A stretch of DNA of 25,431 nt from assembly GCA_036275365.1 (NCBI GenBank), contig DASUDX010000033.1, forward strand, positions 1 to 25,431. The letters are read 5' to 3'. Positions 17,452-24,147 of the stretch are shown here, one piece after another. Under the pieces are notes generated by a model. The model had not been told where the DNA came from, did not search any database, and worked only from the letters and a program-made list of their open reading frames with translations. Each line of letters begins with the position of its first letter. Positions within the stretch are counted from its first letter, which is position 1. Both the position numbers and the translations under genes were made by a program. The DNA is from DASUDX01 sp036275365. Lineage in GTDB: Bacteria; Pseudomonadota; Gammaproteobacteria; Nevskiales; Nevskiaceae.

Positions 17452-18327
17452 ATGGGTCCCGCCGCCACCGTGCTTGCCCTGCTGCTGGGTCTGCTGTTGC
17501 TCGCGCTCGCCCTGTCCCGTCCGCTCGGGCAGGTTCAGAGTCTGGGTCCGCGCGGCGTGCTCGCCCTGCGCGGGGTGATCGGCGCGCTGGGGCTGTTCGC
17601 CCTGCTACAGGCCTGGGAAGGCCGCGATGCCCTCGGCCTGGGCGCGCGTCCGGAACCGCGGGTGTGGAGCGCCGGCCGCCCGGCACAAACCCCGGTGCAA
17701 CAGCTCGCCAGCACCGCCAACACCGCCCAGGAAACCGCGCGCTACGAACCGCCCGTGGAGCCTGACGCCGAGCCCGCCGCGGCACCGGCGGCGGTCGTCG
17801 AACCTGCACCCGCCGCTGCGCCGACCGAACCCGCCGCCGCCGATCGCGAGGCCGCCGAGCCCTCCGCCGCACGATCAGTGGCCAGTGCCGCCGTACCGGC
17901 ACGGTCCGCCAAGCCGGCCCCGCGCCAGACCCGCGCCGCCCGCCAGGACGGGCGTGTGTCGGTCTGCGAGGTCACCGCCAGCGGCGGCCGGCTGCAGGCA
18001 GCCAGCGGTGCCGGCGGCCCATCGGGCCAGCTGCGCGTGCACAACGAACTCGGTGAGGACCAGCGCCGCGAGCGGGTGGAAGTGCTGGTGGATGGCCGCC
18101 GCGTGGCCGTGCTCGAACTCGGCCCGGAGCGGCGGCGCCTGAGCCGCAGCCTGCCGCTCGGCCAGGGCGGCGAGTACGAGCTGCGCGGCTACACCGAATA
18201 CCGCGATGGCGAGCGCGTGCCGCTCAGCGGCCGCGGCTGGCTGGACCCGAGCTGGACCGCCGTGCAGGTGCGCACCCTGGCCCCAGGCGACCGCAGCGGC
18301 TGGCTGCTGCTGGAGCCGGCCACATGA
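17452..18327 (+). CDS. Unrecognised membrane-anchored protein with Ala/Pro linker
   Basis: 291 aa, no family recognised. Two hydrophobic segments near the N terminus (about 4-22, ATVLALLLGLLLLALAL, and about 36-53, GVLALRGVIGALGLFALL) should anchor it in the inner membrane. Residues about 90-170 are a low-complexity Ala/Pro/Glu linker. The C-terminal ~120 residues look globular and beta-rich (VSVCEVTASGGRL, QLRVHNELGEDQRRERVEVLVDGRRVAVLEL, GEYELRGYTEYRDGERVPLSGRGWL). A strong GGAGG lies 6 nt before the start, and a promoter is visible upstream. Its stop overlaps the thioesterase start by 4 nt (ATGA), so the two are translationally coupled. It may be a periplasmic sensor or assembly factor, but that is a guess. 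Confidence 0.8.
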   Translation: MGPAATVLALLLGLLLLALALSRPLGQVQSLGPRGVLALRGVIGALGLFALLQAWEGRDALGLGARPEPRVWSAGRPAQTPVQQLASTANTAQETARYEPPVEPDAEPAAAPAAVVEPAPAAAPTEPAAADREAAEPSAARSVASAAVPARSAKPAPRQTRAARQDGRVSVCEVTASGGRLQAASGAGGPSGQLRVHNELGEDQRRERVEVLVDGRRVAVLELGPERRRLSRSLPLGQGGEYELRGYTEYRDGERVPLSGRGWLDPSWTAVQVRTLAPGDRSGWLLLEPAT

Positions 18328-18842
18328 GCGCGCTCGCCCCCCGCGCGCCCTCGGCCTCCGCCGTGCGCGATCAGGTCTACATGGTGTTTCCCAACGACCT
18401 CAACGGCAACGACACCGTCTTCGGCGGCCTGATCATGGCGCAGATGGACCGCATCGCCGCCGTGGTGGCCGATCGCCACGCGGGCGGTGTCTGCGTCACC
18501 GTCGGCGTGGACGCCGTGCACTTCCTCGCGCCCGCCCGCAAGGGCGATGTGCTGATCTTCCACGCCGCGGTCAACCGCAGCTGGACCACCTCGCTCGAAG
18601 TGGGCGTGCGGGTGGAGGCCGAGGCCATCGGCCGCGATACCCCGCGCCGCCACATCCTCTCCGCCTATCTCACCTTCATCGCCCTGGATGGCGAGGGCCG
18701 CCCGCGTCCGGTGCCGGCGCTGGCTCCGGAGAACGACCGCGAGCGGCAGCGCTTCGACGAAGCCGGCCTGCGCCGTGCCGCGCGCTTGAAGCACGCCGAG
18801 GAACTCCGGACACTGCGGGCCGGCGGTCCACCCAGGACCTGA
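18324..18842 (+). CDS. Acyl-CoA thioesterase, hot-dog fold (YciA/ACOT type)
   Basis: 172 aa. Hydrolyses acyl-CoA to free acid and CoA in the cytoplasm. The hot-dog signature is present: VYMVFPNDLNGNDTVFGGLIMAQMDRIAAV (about 18-47), with the conserved Asn/Gly-Gly loop and Asp of the YciA/ACOT-type helix. Conserved strands follow (VTVGVDAVHFLAPARKGDVLIFHAAV, SLEVGVRVEAEAIG). The start overlaps the upstream stop (ATGA), and the lipoprotein gene follows after 18 nt. Substrate length is not predictable from sequence. The last ~25 residues form a charged tail. Confidence 0.9.
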   Translation: MSALAPRAPSASAVRDQVYMVFPNDLNGNDTVFGGLIMAQMDRIAAVVADRHAGGVCVTVGVDAVHFLAPARKGDVLIFHAAVNRSWTTSLEVGVRVEAEAIGRDTPRRHILSAYLTFIALDGEGRPRPVPALAPENDRERQRFDEAGLRRAARLKHAEELRTLRAGGPPRT

Positions 18843-18860
18843 GTCGAGGAGACCCCGCGC

Positions 18861-19178
18861 ATGATCCGCCGCCTGATGACCCTGCTGATGCTCCTCGCCC
18901 TGGCCGGCTGCGCCAGCACCCGCGAGGTGGAGACGGTCAATGCCGAGAACGTGATCGCCGCCGTCGATCGCGGGGATGAAGTGAAGATCACCGCCCTCAA
19001 CGGCTTCGAGTACCGCTTCGTGGTCACCAAGATCACCAACAAGGCGCTCTACGGCAGCGACGAGCGCGTGCTCTACAGCGAGATGAAGACCGTGGCGGTG
19101 AAGAAGGCCGGCCAGGACAAGGCCGAGGGCCCTGGTCTCGGCCAGCAGGTGCAGGACTTCTTCAACCGCATCTTCTGA
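18861..19178 (+). CDS. Small outer-membrane-type lipoprotein, function unknown
   Basis: 105 aa. The signal peptide ends in a lipobox LAGC (cysteine at residue 17), followed by Ala-Ser, which does not signal inner-membrane retention, so outer-membrane sorting is likely. The mature part is a short beta-rich domain (VKITALNGFEYRFVVTKITNKALYG, VLYSEMKTVAVKK) that resembles a small SH3-like barrel; no family was recognised with certainty. A GAGGAG lies about 9 nt upstream of ATG 18861. It is third in the 17452 cluster and is followed by a 7-bp GC stem-loop (19201-19217) without a T tract. Confidence 0.85.
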   Translation: MIRRLMTLLMLLALAGCASTREVETVNAENVIAAVDRGDEVKITALNGFEYRFVVTKITNKALYGSDERVLYSEMKTVAVKKAGQDKAEGPGLGQQVQDFFNRIF

Positions 19179-19657
19179 TCCACGGCCCGCCCGCTGGTGG
19201 GCCGGCGGTCCGCCGGCTCATCAATCCGTCAGCCGAGGCTGGCCACGGCACCGGCGGGTGATCGGGCCACCCCGGATCCAGCTACCCCTGCAGTTGGCGG
19301 CCTGCCGTTTCCGGCTCAGCACACGCCACCGTTTCCGACGCCGCCATCAGCGCCTCGCGCGGACCAGGCGCCCGACCGGCTCACGGTCAGAACTCCGTCA
19401 TCCATTCGTTGGTTGCCCGATGGGCGGGTTGCGGCTTTCGGTCAGCCCAACAGTTATCTCCGCAGTGCTGCGGCGTAACTTGGGGCGTGATCAGGTAAGG
19501 ACGACCTGGTTCCGCGGCCCAGATCTGATTTGTCCCTACTTTTCAGGCAGATATGAAAGTATCTCGGGCTGGACTAGAGCTGGCCACCCCTTAGAGGATG
19601 GGGGGTGTTGCAGCTCAGGTAAGGGCCGGGTTACGCCCCACTTGCGGGCTAATTGTT
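19179..19657. other. Gene-free, lower-GC region before the PDZ cassette
   Basis: About 480 bp with no convincing coding sequence; the open frames here are short, lack ribosome-binding sites and resemble nothing. It contains the 7-bp stem-loop after the lipoprotein gene and, from about 19380, noticeably more A and T than the flanks. A hairpin with integron-core-like ends lies at 19445-19486. The rest may be remnant accessory DNA. Confidence 0.6.
19445..19486 (+). repeat. Degenerate attC-like hairpin
   Basis: GCCCAAC (19445-19451) matches the integron core RYYYAAC. It is followed by AGTTA (19452-19456) pairing with TAACT (19476-19480), and by CCGCAG-TG-CTGCGG (19460-19473). The far end reads CTTGGGGC instead of GTTRRRY, so if this is an attC site it is damaged. 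An ordinary structured intergenic hairpin is the alternative. Confidence 0.3.
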
Positions 19658-19664
19658 GTTGGGC
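19658..19664 (+). other. Integron-type core site GTTGGGC, left end of the cassette
   Basis: GTTGGGC matches the GTTRRRY consensus where integrase cuts between G and TT. It lies 28 nt upstream of the PDZ gene ATG, with the gene's GGGAGGAG ribosome-binding site in between, which is the usual start of a gene cassette. No complete attC or attI was recognised directly to its left. Confidence 0.45.
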
Positions 19665-19685
19665 AATATGGGAAAGGGAGGAGCG

Positions 19686-20048
19686 ATGCATAGATTTCTT
19701 GTCATTGCCGGGGCCTTGTTCTTCGCATCCGAAGCTTTGGCTCAGGCCGATGGCTACTTCGGGTTTTCACAACAGGTGAGCGTTAACTGGCGGTTGAATG
19801 TCGAATCGGCCGTGGTCAATTACGTGGCGCCTAATTCACCCGCACAGGCTGCCGGCATAGCGGTTGGTGACGCCGTAACTGATATCGAAGGGTGCGTCGT
19901 GCCCGGCTGTGGCGCTTACAAAGCGAAGGATCTTATGGAAAAGAAGATCGGCGAAATCCTGAATCTGAAATTGAAGAGACCAAACGGTCAGGAATACACT
20001 GCCAGCATCAAAGCGACACAACGGCCGGCTCAAGAGCCAAAGCCGTGA
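19686..20048 (+). CDS. Secreted PDZ-domain protein carried on a putative integron gene cassette
   Basis: 120 aa. A Sec signal peptide (MHRFLVIAGALFFASEALA, cleavage near 19/20) is followed by a single PDZ-like domain at about 40-110: VVNYVAPNSPAQAAGIAVGDAVTDIEG, then an inserted loop with C70 and C75 that could form a disulfide, then KIGEILNLKLKRPNGQEYTASI. There is no protease domain, so it should act as a periplasmic binding or adaptor module. ATG 19686 was chosen for its GGGAGGAG ribosome-binding site and signal peptide. Base composition differs sharply from the neighbours: 33 G+C of 60 in 19981-20040 against 45 of 60 in 18181-18240. The stop is 6 nt before an attC-like site, and an integron core lies just upstream, so the gene appears to be a mobile cassette. 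Confidence 0.85.
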   Translation: MHRFLVIAGALFFASEALAQADGYFGFSQQVSVNWRLNVESAVVNYVAPNSPAQAAGIAVGDAVTDIEGCVVPGCGAYKAKDLMEKKIGEILNLKLKRPNGQEYTASIKATQRPAQEPKP

Positions 20049-20054
20049 GAAGTT

Positions 20055-20107
20055 GCTCAACGACAGACTCCACGCGACGTCCACGCGCGCAAGCCTGGGC
20101 GTTGAGC
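20055..20107 (+). other. attC-like recombination site
   Basis: 53 bp starting 6 nt after the PDZ gene stop. R-type ends GCTCAAC (20055-20061) and GTTGAGC (20101-20107) are exact inverted repeats and match RYYYAAC/GTTRRRY. Inside, CAGACT (20064-20069) pairs with AGCCTG (20092-20097) except for one mismatch, leaving GA and GGC as an unpaired central spacer. A CGCG-CGCG terminal stem closes the hairpin. Orientation and position relative to the gene are those of a cassette attC. No integrase gene is in the window. Confidence 0.6.
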
Positions 20108-20281
20108 GTCCAATCCTGCTCGCGGTGTGGTGAACTGACGGCGCAGAGGTCATTCGAGGAGGGGTATCAGGGAACTGCCCCCCCGAGCCCCTCTTGAGGC
20201 CCAGGGCGGCACCGCTTGGCGCCGTGGTACCGGAAGCGTGGCGAGATCGGTTGTGCGTCTTAGCCTGAACCGGTGGGCTCG

Positions 20282-20306
20282 GCACCGGGGTGCTGTGGCC
20301 CGGTGC
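20282..20306. repeat. 8-bp stem-loop beside the phaC remnant
   Basis: GCACCGGG (20282-20289) pairs perfectly with CCCGGTGC (20299-20306) around a 9-nt loop. It lies about 20 bp beyond the stop codon of the phaC 3' remnant, in the otherwise empty 20108-20325 interval. It could be an old transcription terminator for that gene end. Confidence 0.5.
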
Positions 20307-20325
20307 TGGTGGGTCGGTCGAGCGC

Positions 20326-20459
20326 CTACAACCTCGGGTCCTCGGCCAGTCGCTGCCGCCGCGGACCGCATTTCGGAAGCGGGCTGGCCTCGTCCCCCGG
20401 CTGCCGGGCGCTGCGCAGGTCGAGCCAGTGCGCACTGGGTTCCCACACCTCGGCCTGGG
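20326..20459 (-). pseudogene. Remnant copy of the phaC 3' end
   Basis: 134 bp aligning without gaps to 22268-22401 (offset 1,942 bp), the end of the PHA synthase gene, with roughly one base in eight changed. The translated tail (QAEVWEPSAHWLDLRSARQPGDEASPLP...) matches the PhaC C terminus closely, and the TAG stop is kept at the equivalent place. Upstream of 20459 similarity stops, so there is no intact gene. It lies 32 bp after the amidohydrolase stop and marks one side of an apparent insertion. Confidence 0.85.
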
Positions 20460-20491
20460 ACCGCGGTCGGAGGGCCGAGGGTCGTGGCCGC

Positions 20492-21907
20492 TCAGTCAAG
20501 CTCCGCCGTGCGCAGGCGGCGGAGTTCCGCCTTGTCGCGCCAGCGGCCTTGCCAGAACACCCCATCCGGGTCCGCGTAGGCCGTCACATCTGACAGAGGA
20601 TTGGTCGGGAGGACGACGATGTCGGCATCCATTCCGGCTTCTATGTGGCCGAAGCGCTCACTCAGCCCAAACACGCGCGCCGGCGTCAGGGTCGCCGCCT
20701 GCAAGACCGCGAGGGGGCTCAATCCTGACTGGCTCAATAGCGCCAGTTCGGACGACAGCGAGGATCCGGCCGGGCTGCAGAACGCCGGCGTATCGGTGCC
20801 GGCCAGGATCGGCATGCCGGAGTCCAGCACCAGCCGCATCAGCGCGTTGCGAGCGCTGCTGTAAAGCGCGTCCGCCTTCGCTTCGTCATCACCGAACCCG
20901 ACCAGGTAGCCGCTGCAGCCCTCTCGTTGATCGCCTGACAGGGAAGCGGCCAGCGTTCGCGCCATCGAAGGCGGAAGAAAACTCCCCATCAGCGTCGGCG
21001 TGATGGCGAGCCCGGCCCCTGCCGCGCGCCGGAACGCTGCCAGGCAGGTGTCGCGGTCCAGATCGGCAACGAAGGCGTTGAGGATGTCCGGAATGGTCTC
21101 GCCGGAGGCCCTGAACCGGGCGCCAATGATCCGTTCGAAGTAGGGATCGGGGTCGACACCGCAGCCCTGAAATGTCGATGCCTCGAAGTGTTCGACCGTC
21201 CGAAGTCCAAGGCTGGCCTGCACATCGAGCGGGATATCGGACTGGGCGTGCCCCGCCACCCTGAGACCGCTGCGCTCTGCCGCCTTGGTCAGGGCGGCAA
21301 GCCGATCGGCGTCAAAGCCGGCGTAGACCTTGATGAAGTCCGCACCGGAGGCGACCGCTTCATCGACTGCAGCGCGGATCTCGGGAATGTCCCGGACGAT
21401 CCTTTGCTGGGCCTTGTCACCGTAGGGCAACTCAAACGTCCACAGCGTGGGGCCGCTCGCGAGAAGGGCAGGACTTAGGTCCGGCGGCGCCGCCTTCCGG
21501 AAGCTGTTCAGCGCCGCAGCCGACGATCCCATGTCCCGCAGGTGGGTGACACCGAAGGAAAGCCATACGCGAGCCACCCGCAGGGCCGCGTCCGCGTCGT
21601 CACCCAACAGGTGAACATGGGCGTCCCACAGGCCGGGGATCGCATAGCCCCCAAGGCCGTCGATCTCAGTGAGAGCGGTCTGACCGGTCGTGCCGTCCGT
21701 CACGGCGGTGATCCGCTGACCATCGATGAAGATCGTCCGGTCAGGCAGCACCGCACCGGTACGCGTATCCACAACATGGACGTTGCGGATGGCGAAGTCC
21801 GCGCGCTGTGGCGGAGTCGCGGACGCACAGGCGGTCAGACCCCCGCAAAGCACCAGGACCGATATCAGGCTCCACGCCCGCGAGCCGCCGTTGAGATCAG
21901 CCATCAT
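20492..21907 (-). CDS. Amidohydrolase-family lipoprotein
   Basis: 471 aa. A lipoprotein signal (lipobox LTAC, C27) is followed by a metal-dependent amidohydrolase: DAHVHL with H97 and H99, FIKVYAG with the bridging-lysine candidate K193, AGHAQS (H220), VEHFEA (H240) and AGTDTPAF (D372). This full metal set resembles imidazolonepropionase-like and Xaa-Pro dipeptidase-like amidohydrolases, so a periplasmic peptidase, or an amidase acting on a cyclic substrate, is likely. GAGGG lies 6 nt before ATG 21907 (MMADLN). Composition is less GC-biased than the surrounding genes (39 of 60 in 21301-21360). The gene is flanked by two copies of the phaC 3' end, which suggests it arrived as an insertion. Confidence 0.88.
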   Translation of the reverse strand: MMADLNGGSRAWSLISVLVLCGGLTACASATPPQRADFAIRNVHVVDTRTGAVLPDRTIFIDGQRITAVTDGTTGQTALTEIDGLGGYAIPGLWDAHVHLLGDDADAALRVARVWLSFGVTHLRDMGSSAAALNSFRKAAPPDLSPALLASGPTLWTFELPYGDKAQQRIVRDIPEIRAAVDEAVASGADFIKVYAGFDADRLAALTKAAERSGLRVAGHAQSDIPLDVQASLGLRTVEHFEASTFQGCGVDPDPYFERIIGARFRASGETIPDILNAFVADLDRDTCLAAFRRAAGAGLAITPTLMGSFLPPSMARTLAASLSGDQREGCSGYLVGFGDDEAKADALYSSARNALMRLVLDSGMPILAGTDTPAFCSPAGSSLSSELALLSQSGLSPLAVLQAATLTPARVFGLSERFGHIEAGMDADIVVLPTNPLSDVTAYADPDGVFWQGRWRDKAELRRLRTAELD

Positions 21908-22267
21908 TTGTTGCCCTCATGCCCCTGGTTGGAAAGCCGTTTGTGCGTCCCCGTAACTTTTGAAGCCCGCTGACAACGGCAGGAACGATGTTCCACGCAG
22001 GACGCCACCGGTGGCCGGGTGCGCTGGTGAGGTGGACTCTGGCGCGCACAGCAGTCTCCCCACCGACCCGTCCCGTGCCGGAAAGCAATCAGCGGCGGAA
22101 CTCTGCTTGACTCTGCCTCGCACCACTGCGCCCTCTGTCGAGTTGGCACAGATCGCTGGCTCGACGGTGGCCGAATCGGCCATCCGTGGGCAATCGACCT
22201 GGGCGTTTGCCCCTGAGGGCTTCGCCATGGGGGCCCGGCGGAGCCAGCCTTCGTCTGACCCCCTCCG
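21908..22267. other. Gene-free region between amidohydrolase and phaC
   Basis: 360 bp with no convincing gene. It holds several small inverted repeats: GGAAC-GAT-GTTCC near 21982-21994, a perfect 12-bp palindrome GCCACCGGTGGC (22004-22015), and the larger palindrome at 22164-22187. It also must contain the amidohydrolase promoter, but no clear -35/-10 pair was found. Confidence 0.6.
22164..22187. repeat. Long palindrome downstream of phaC
   Basis: TGGCCGA-A-TCGGCCA (22168-22182) is a perfect palindrome. It is extended by ACGG (22164-22167) pairing with CCGT (22184-22187) across one bulged T. It lies about 80 bp after the phaC stop and could be a terminator-like structure or a protein-binding site. 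Confidence 0.5.
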
Positions 22268-23494
22268 CTACAGCGTCGGGTCCTCGGCCAGCCGGCGCCG
22301 TCGCGGACGGCGTTTCGGAAGAGGGCTGGCCTCGTCCCCCGGTTGCAGGGCGCTGCGCAGGTCCAGCCACTGCGCGCTGGGCTCCCACACCTCGGCCTGG
22401 GCCTGGCGGCCGAGCACCACGCCCATGTGGCCGCCGGGGGCGAGACGGAACTGGCGATCCTCGCTGCTCACCAGATCCAGGCTGCGGCGGGCGGCGGCGG
22501 GGGAGACCAGCACATCCGCATTGCCGGCCATCACCAGCAGATTGGCCTGGATGCGGGCGAGATCGGCCACCTGGCGGCCAACCTGGATCTGGCCCTCGGA
22601 GAGGCGGTTGTCGATGCCCATCTGCACCACCATCTCGCGCAGCACGCCCACCGGGTAGACCAGCATGTTGTTGAGATAGTCGGCGGTGGTGGCGTGGCGT
22701 TCGACGAACTCGCGGTCCCACAGCCGGGTGAGCAGATCCCAGTAGGTGGTGATGCTGCCCACCGGATCGGTGAGGCGGAAGCTCCAGGTGGTGGCCCAGC
22801 CCGGCAGCTGCCAGCGCTCGGGGTCGAGATGGGCGAGACGGAAGCCGGTGAAGCGGCGGATCAGCCGGGCCGGCCCGTTGAGCAGGGCGGTGCTGCGGCC
22901 GACCAGGCCGCCGCTGCGCAGATCGATGGGGCTGGCCACCGTCACCAGGTTGCGGATGCGCGCATCGCCGGTGGCACCGGCGTGCATCAGCGCCAGCAGC
23001 CCGCCCATGCACCAGCCGAACAGGGAGACCGCCTGCACGCCGCTGTGGCGGCGCACTTCCTCCAGCGCCCGGCCGAGCAGGCGCAGGGCGTAGTCCTCCA
23101 GCCCCAGGCGGGCGTGGCGGCGCTCGGGCTCGCCCCAGTCCACCAGATAGGTCTGGAAGCCACGGGCGGCGAAGTAGCGCACCAGGCTGCGCTGCGGGAG
23201 CAGGTCGAAGGTCTCGCTGGTGACGCCCAGCGGCGGGATCAGCACCAGGGGCAGCGGATGGCGTTCGCGGCGTACCGGGAGAAACTGGCCGTCTTCCAGC
23301 GGCAGGCGGCTTTCATCGGGCACCGGATACCAGCGCAGCCGCATCGGGTCGTCTTCCAGCAGCACCTCGTAGGGTGTCTGGCCGGATTGCACCAGCACCC
23401 CACGCAGGAACAGCCAGTCGAAGGCGTTGTTGGCCGCTGCCGCAAGCTTCTCGTGGCCCTGCAGCAGGCCGCCGCGCCAGCGGCTGGCGCTCAT
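22268..23494 (-). CDS. phaC: PhaC-type poly(3-hydroxyalkanoate) synthase
   Basis: 408-aa alpha/beta-hydrolase of the PHA synthase family, which polymerises hydroxyacyl-CoA into storage polyester. The lipase-like box is LFGWCMGG with the characteristic cysteine nucleophile C162. The other catalytic residues are D327 (MAGNADVLVSP) and H356 (APGGHMGVVLG). Also seen are PLVLIPPLGVTSETFDLLPQRSLVRYF and VDWGEPE, typical of PhaC. Its length is between class III/IV (about 355) and class I (about 590) enzymes. No phaE, phaR, phasin or phaAB lies nearby, so the class is uncertain. The C terminus is Arg/Pro-rich. Its start overlaps the maiA stop by 4 nt. A diverged copy of its last ~45 codons occurs at 20326-20459. 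Confidence 0.85.
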   Translation of the reverse strand: MSASRWRGGLLQGHEKLAAAANNAFDWLFLRGVLVQSGQTPYEVLLEDDPMRLRWYPVPDESRLPLEDGQFLPVRRERHPLPLVLIPPLGVTSETFDLLPQRSLVRYFAARGFQTYLVDWGEPERRHARLGLEDYALRLLGRALEEVRRHSGVQAVSLFGWCMGGLLALMHAGATGDARIRNLVTVASPIDLRSGGLVGRSTALLNGPARLIRRFTGFRLAHLDPERWQLPGWATTWSFRLTDPVGSITTYWDLLTRLWDREFVERHATTADYLNNMLVYPVGVLREMVVQMGIDNRLSEGQIQVGRQVADLARIQANLLVMAGNADVLVSPAAARRSLDLVSSEDRQFRLAPGGHMGVVLGRQAQAEVWEPSAQWLDLRSALQPGDEASPLPKRRPRRRRLAEDPTL

Positions 23495-24147
23495 CGCGCG
23501 GCGGTCTCGGCGTCCGGCTGCCGGTCCGGATGGGCCGCGGCGATGGCCGGCAGGGCCTGCAGCCGCGCCTCGACGGCGGTCAGGCGCGGGAAGCTCGCCA
23601 GCGGCAGGCCGAAGCGCCGCGCCGCATAGAACTGCGCGACCAGGCAGCAGTCGGCAAGGCCCGGGGCGTCGCCGAACAGCGCGGCGCGCTCGGGCAGGTC
23701 GGCGATCTCCTGCTCCAGTGCGGCGAGCCCGCGCTGCATCCAGTGGCGCAGCCAGGTGGTGCGCGCCGGCTCGGGCACGGCGAACTCGCGCTCGAGGTAC
23801 TGCAGCACGCCGAGATTGATCAGCGGCTGCACATCGCAGGCCAGGGCCAGTGCGAACTGCCGCACCCGCGCGCGCAGGGCCGGGTCCGCCGGCAGCAGGG
23901 GCGGCTGCGGGTGGCGCTCGTCCAGATACTCGAGGATGGCCAGCGACTGGCCCAGCCGCAGCTCGCCGTCCAGCAGCAGGGGCACGCGGCCTTCCGGGTT
24001 GAGCGCCCGGTAGGCCGGGCTGTGCTGCTCGCCGCCCTCGCGCAGCAGATGCACCGGGCGGTACTCGTAGGCCAGGCCCTTGAGGTTGAGGCCCAGCCGC
24101 ACCCGGTAGCTCGCCGAGCTGCGCCAGTAGCTGTAGAGCGCCAGCAT
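23491..24147 (-). CDS. maiA: Maleylacetoacetate isomerase (zeta-class glutathione S-transferase)
   Basis: 218 aa. Isomerises maleylacetoacetate to fumarylacetoacetate with glutathione, in tyrosine/homogentisate breakdown. The zeta-class active-site motif is present near the N terminus (YSYWRSSASYRVRLGL, with the SSxS-x-RVR pattern at about 6-17). The glutathione-binding NPEGRVPLLLDG (about 50-61) and GQSLAILEYLDERHP (about 66-80) follow. The C-terminal helical domain contains GDAPGLADCCLVAQFYAARRF. All expected residues are seen. It is translationally coupled at both ends: a 1-nt overlap with the upstream metallo-hydrolase gene and a 4-nt overlap with phaC. No homogentisate dioxygenase or fumarylacetoacetase is in the window. 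Confidence 0.9.
   Translation of the reverse strand: MLALYSYWRSSASYRVRLGLNLKGLAYEYRPVHLLREGGEQHSPAYRALNPEGRVPLLLDGELRLGQSLAILEYLDERHPQPPLLPADPALRARVRQFALALACDVQPLINLGVLQYLEREFAVPEPARTTWLRHWMQRGLAALEQEIADLPERAALFGDAPGLADCCLVAQFYAARRFGLPLASFPRLTAVEARLQALPAIAAAHPDRQPDAETAAR

Noticed and set aside
19197..19478. Short frames in the 19.2-19.5 kb gap as small genes
   Set aside because: Pro/Arg/Thr-rich, no ribosome-binding site, no motif, and one runs through the hairpin at 19445.
20326..20565. 79-codon minus-strand frame as a small gene
   Set aside because: Its second half is a diverged copy of the PhaC C terminus, and its start has no ribosome-binding site and overlaps the end of the amidohydrolase gene; treated as a remnant.
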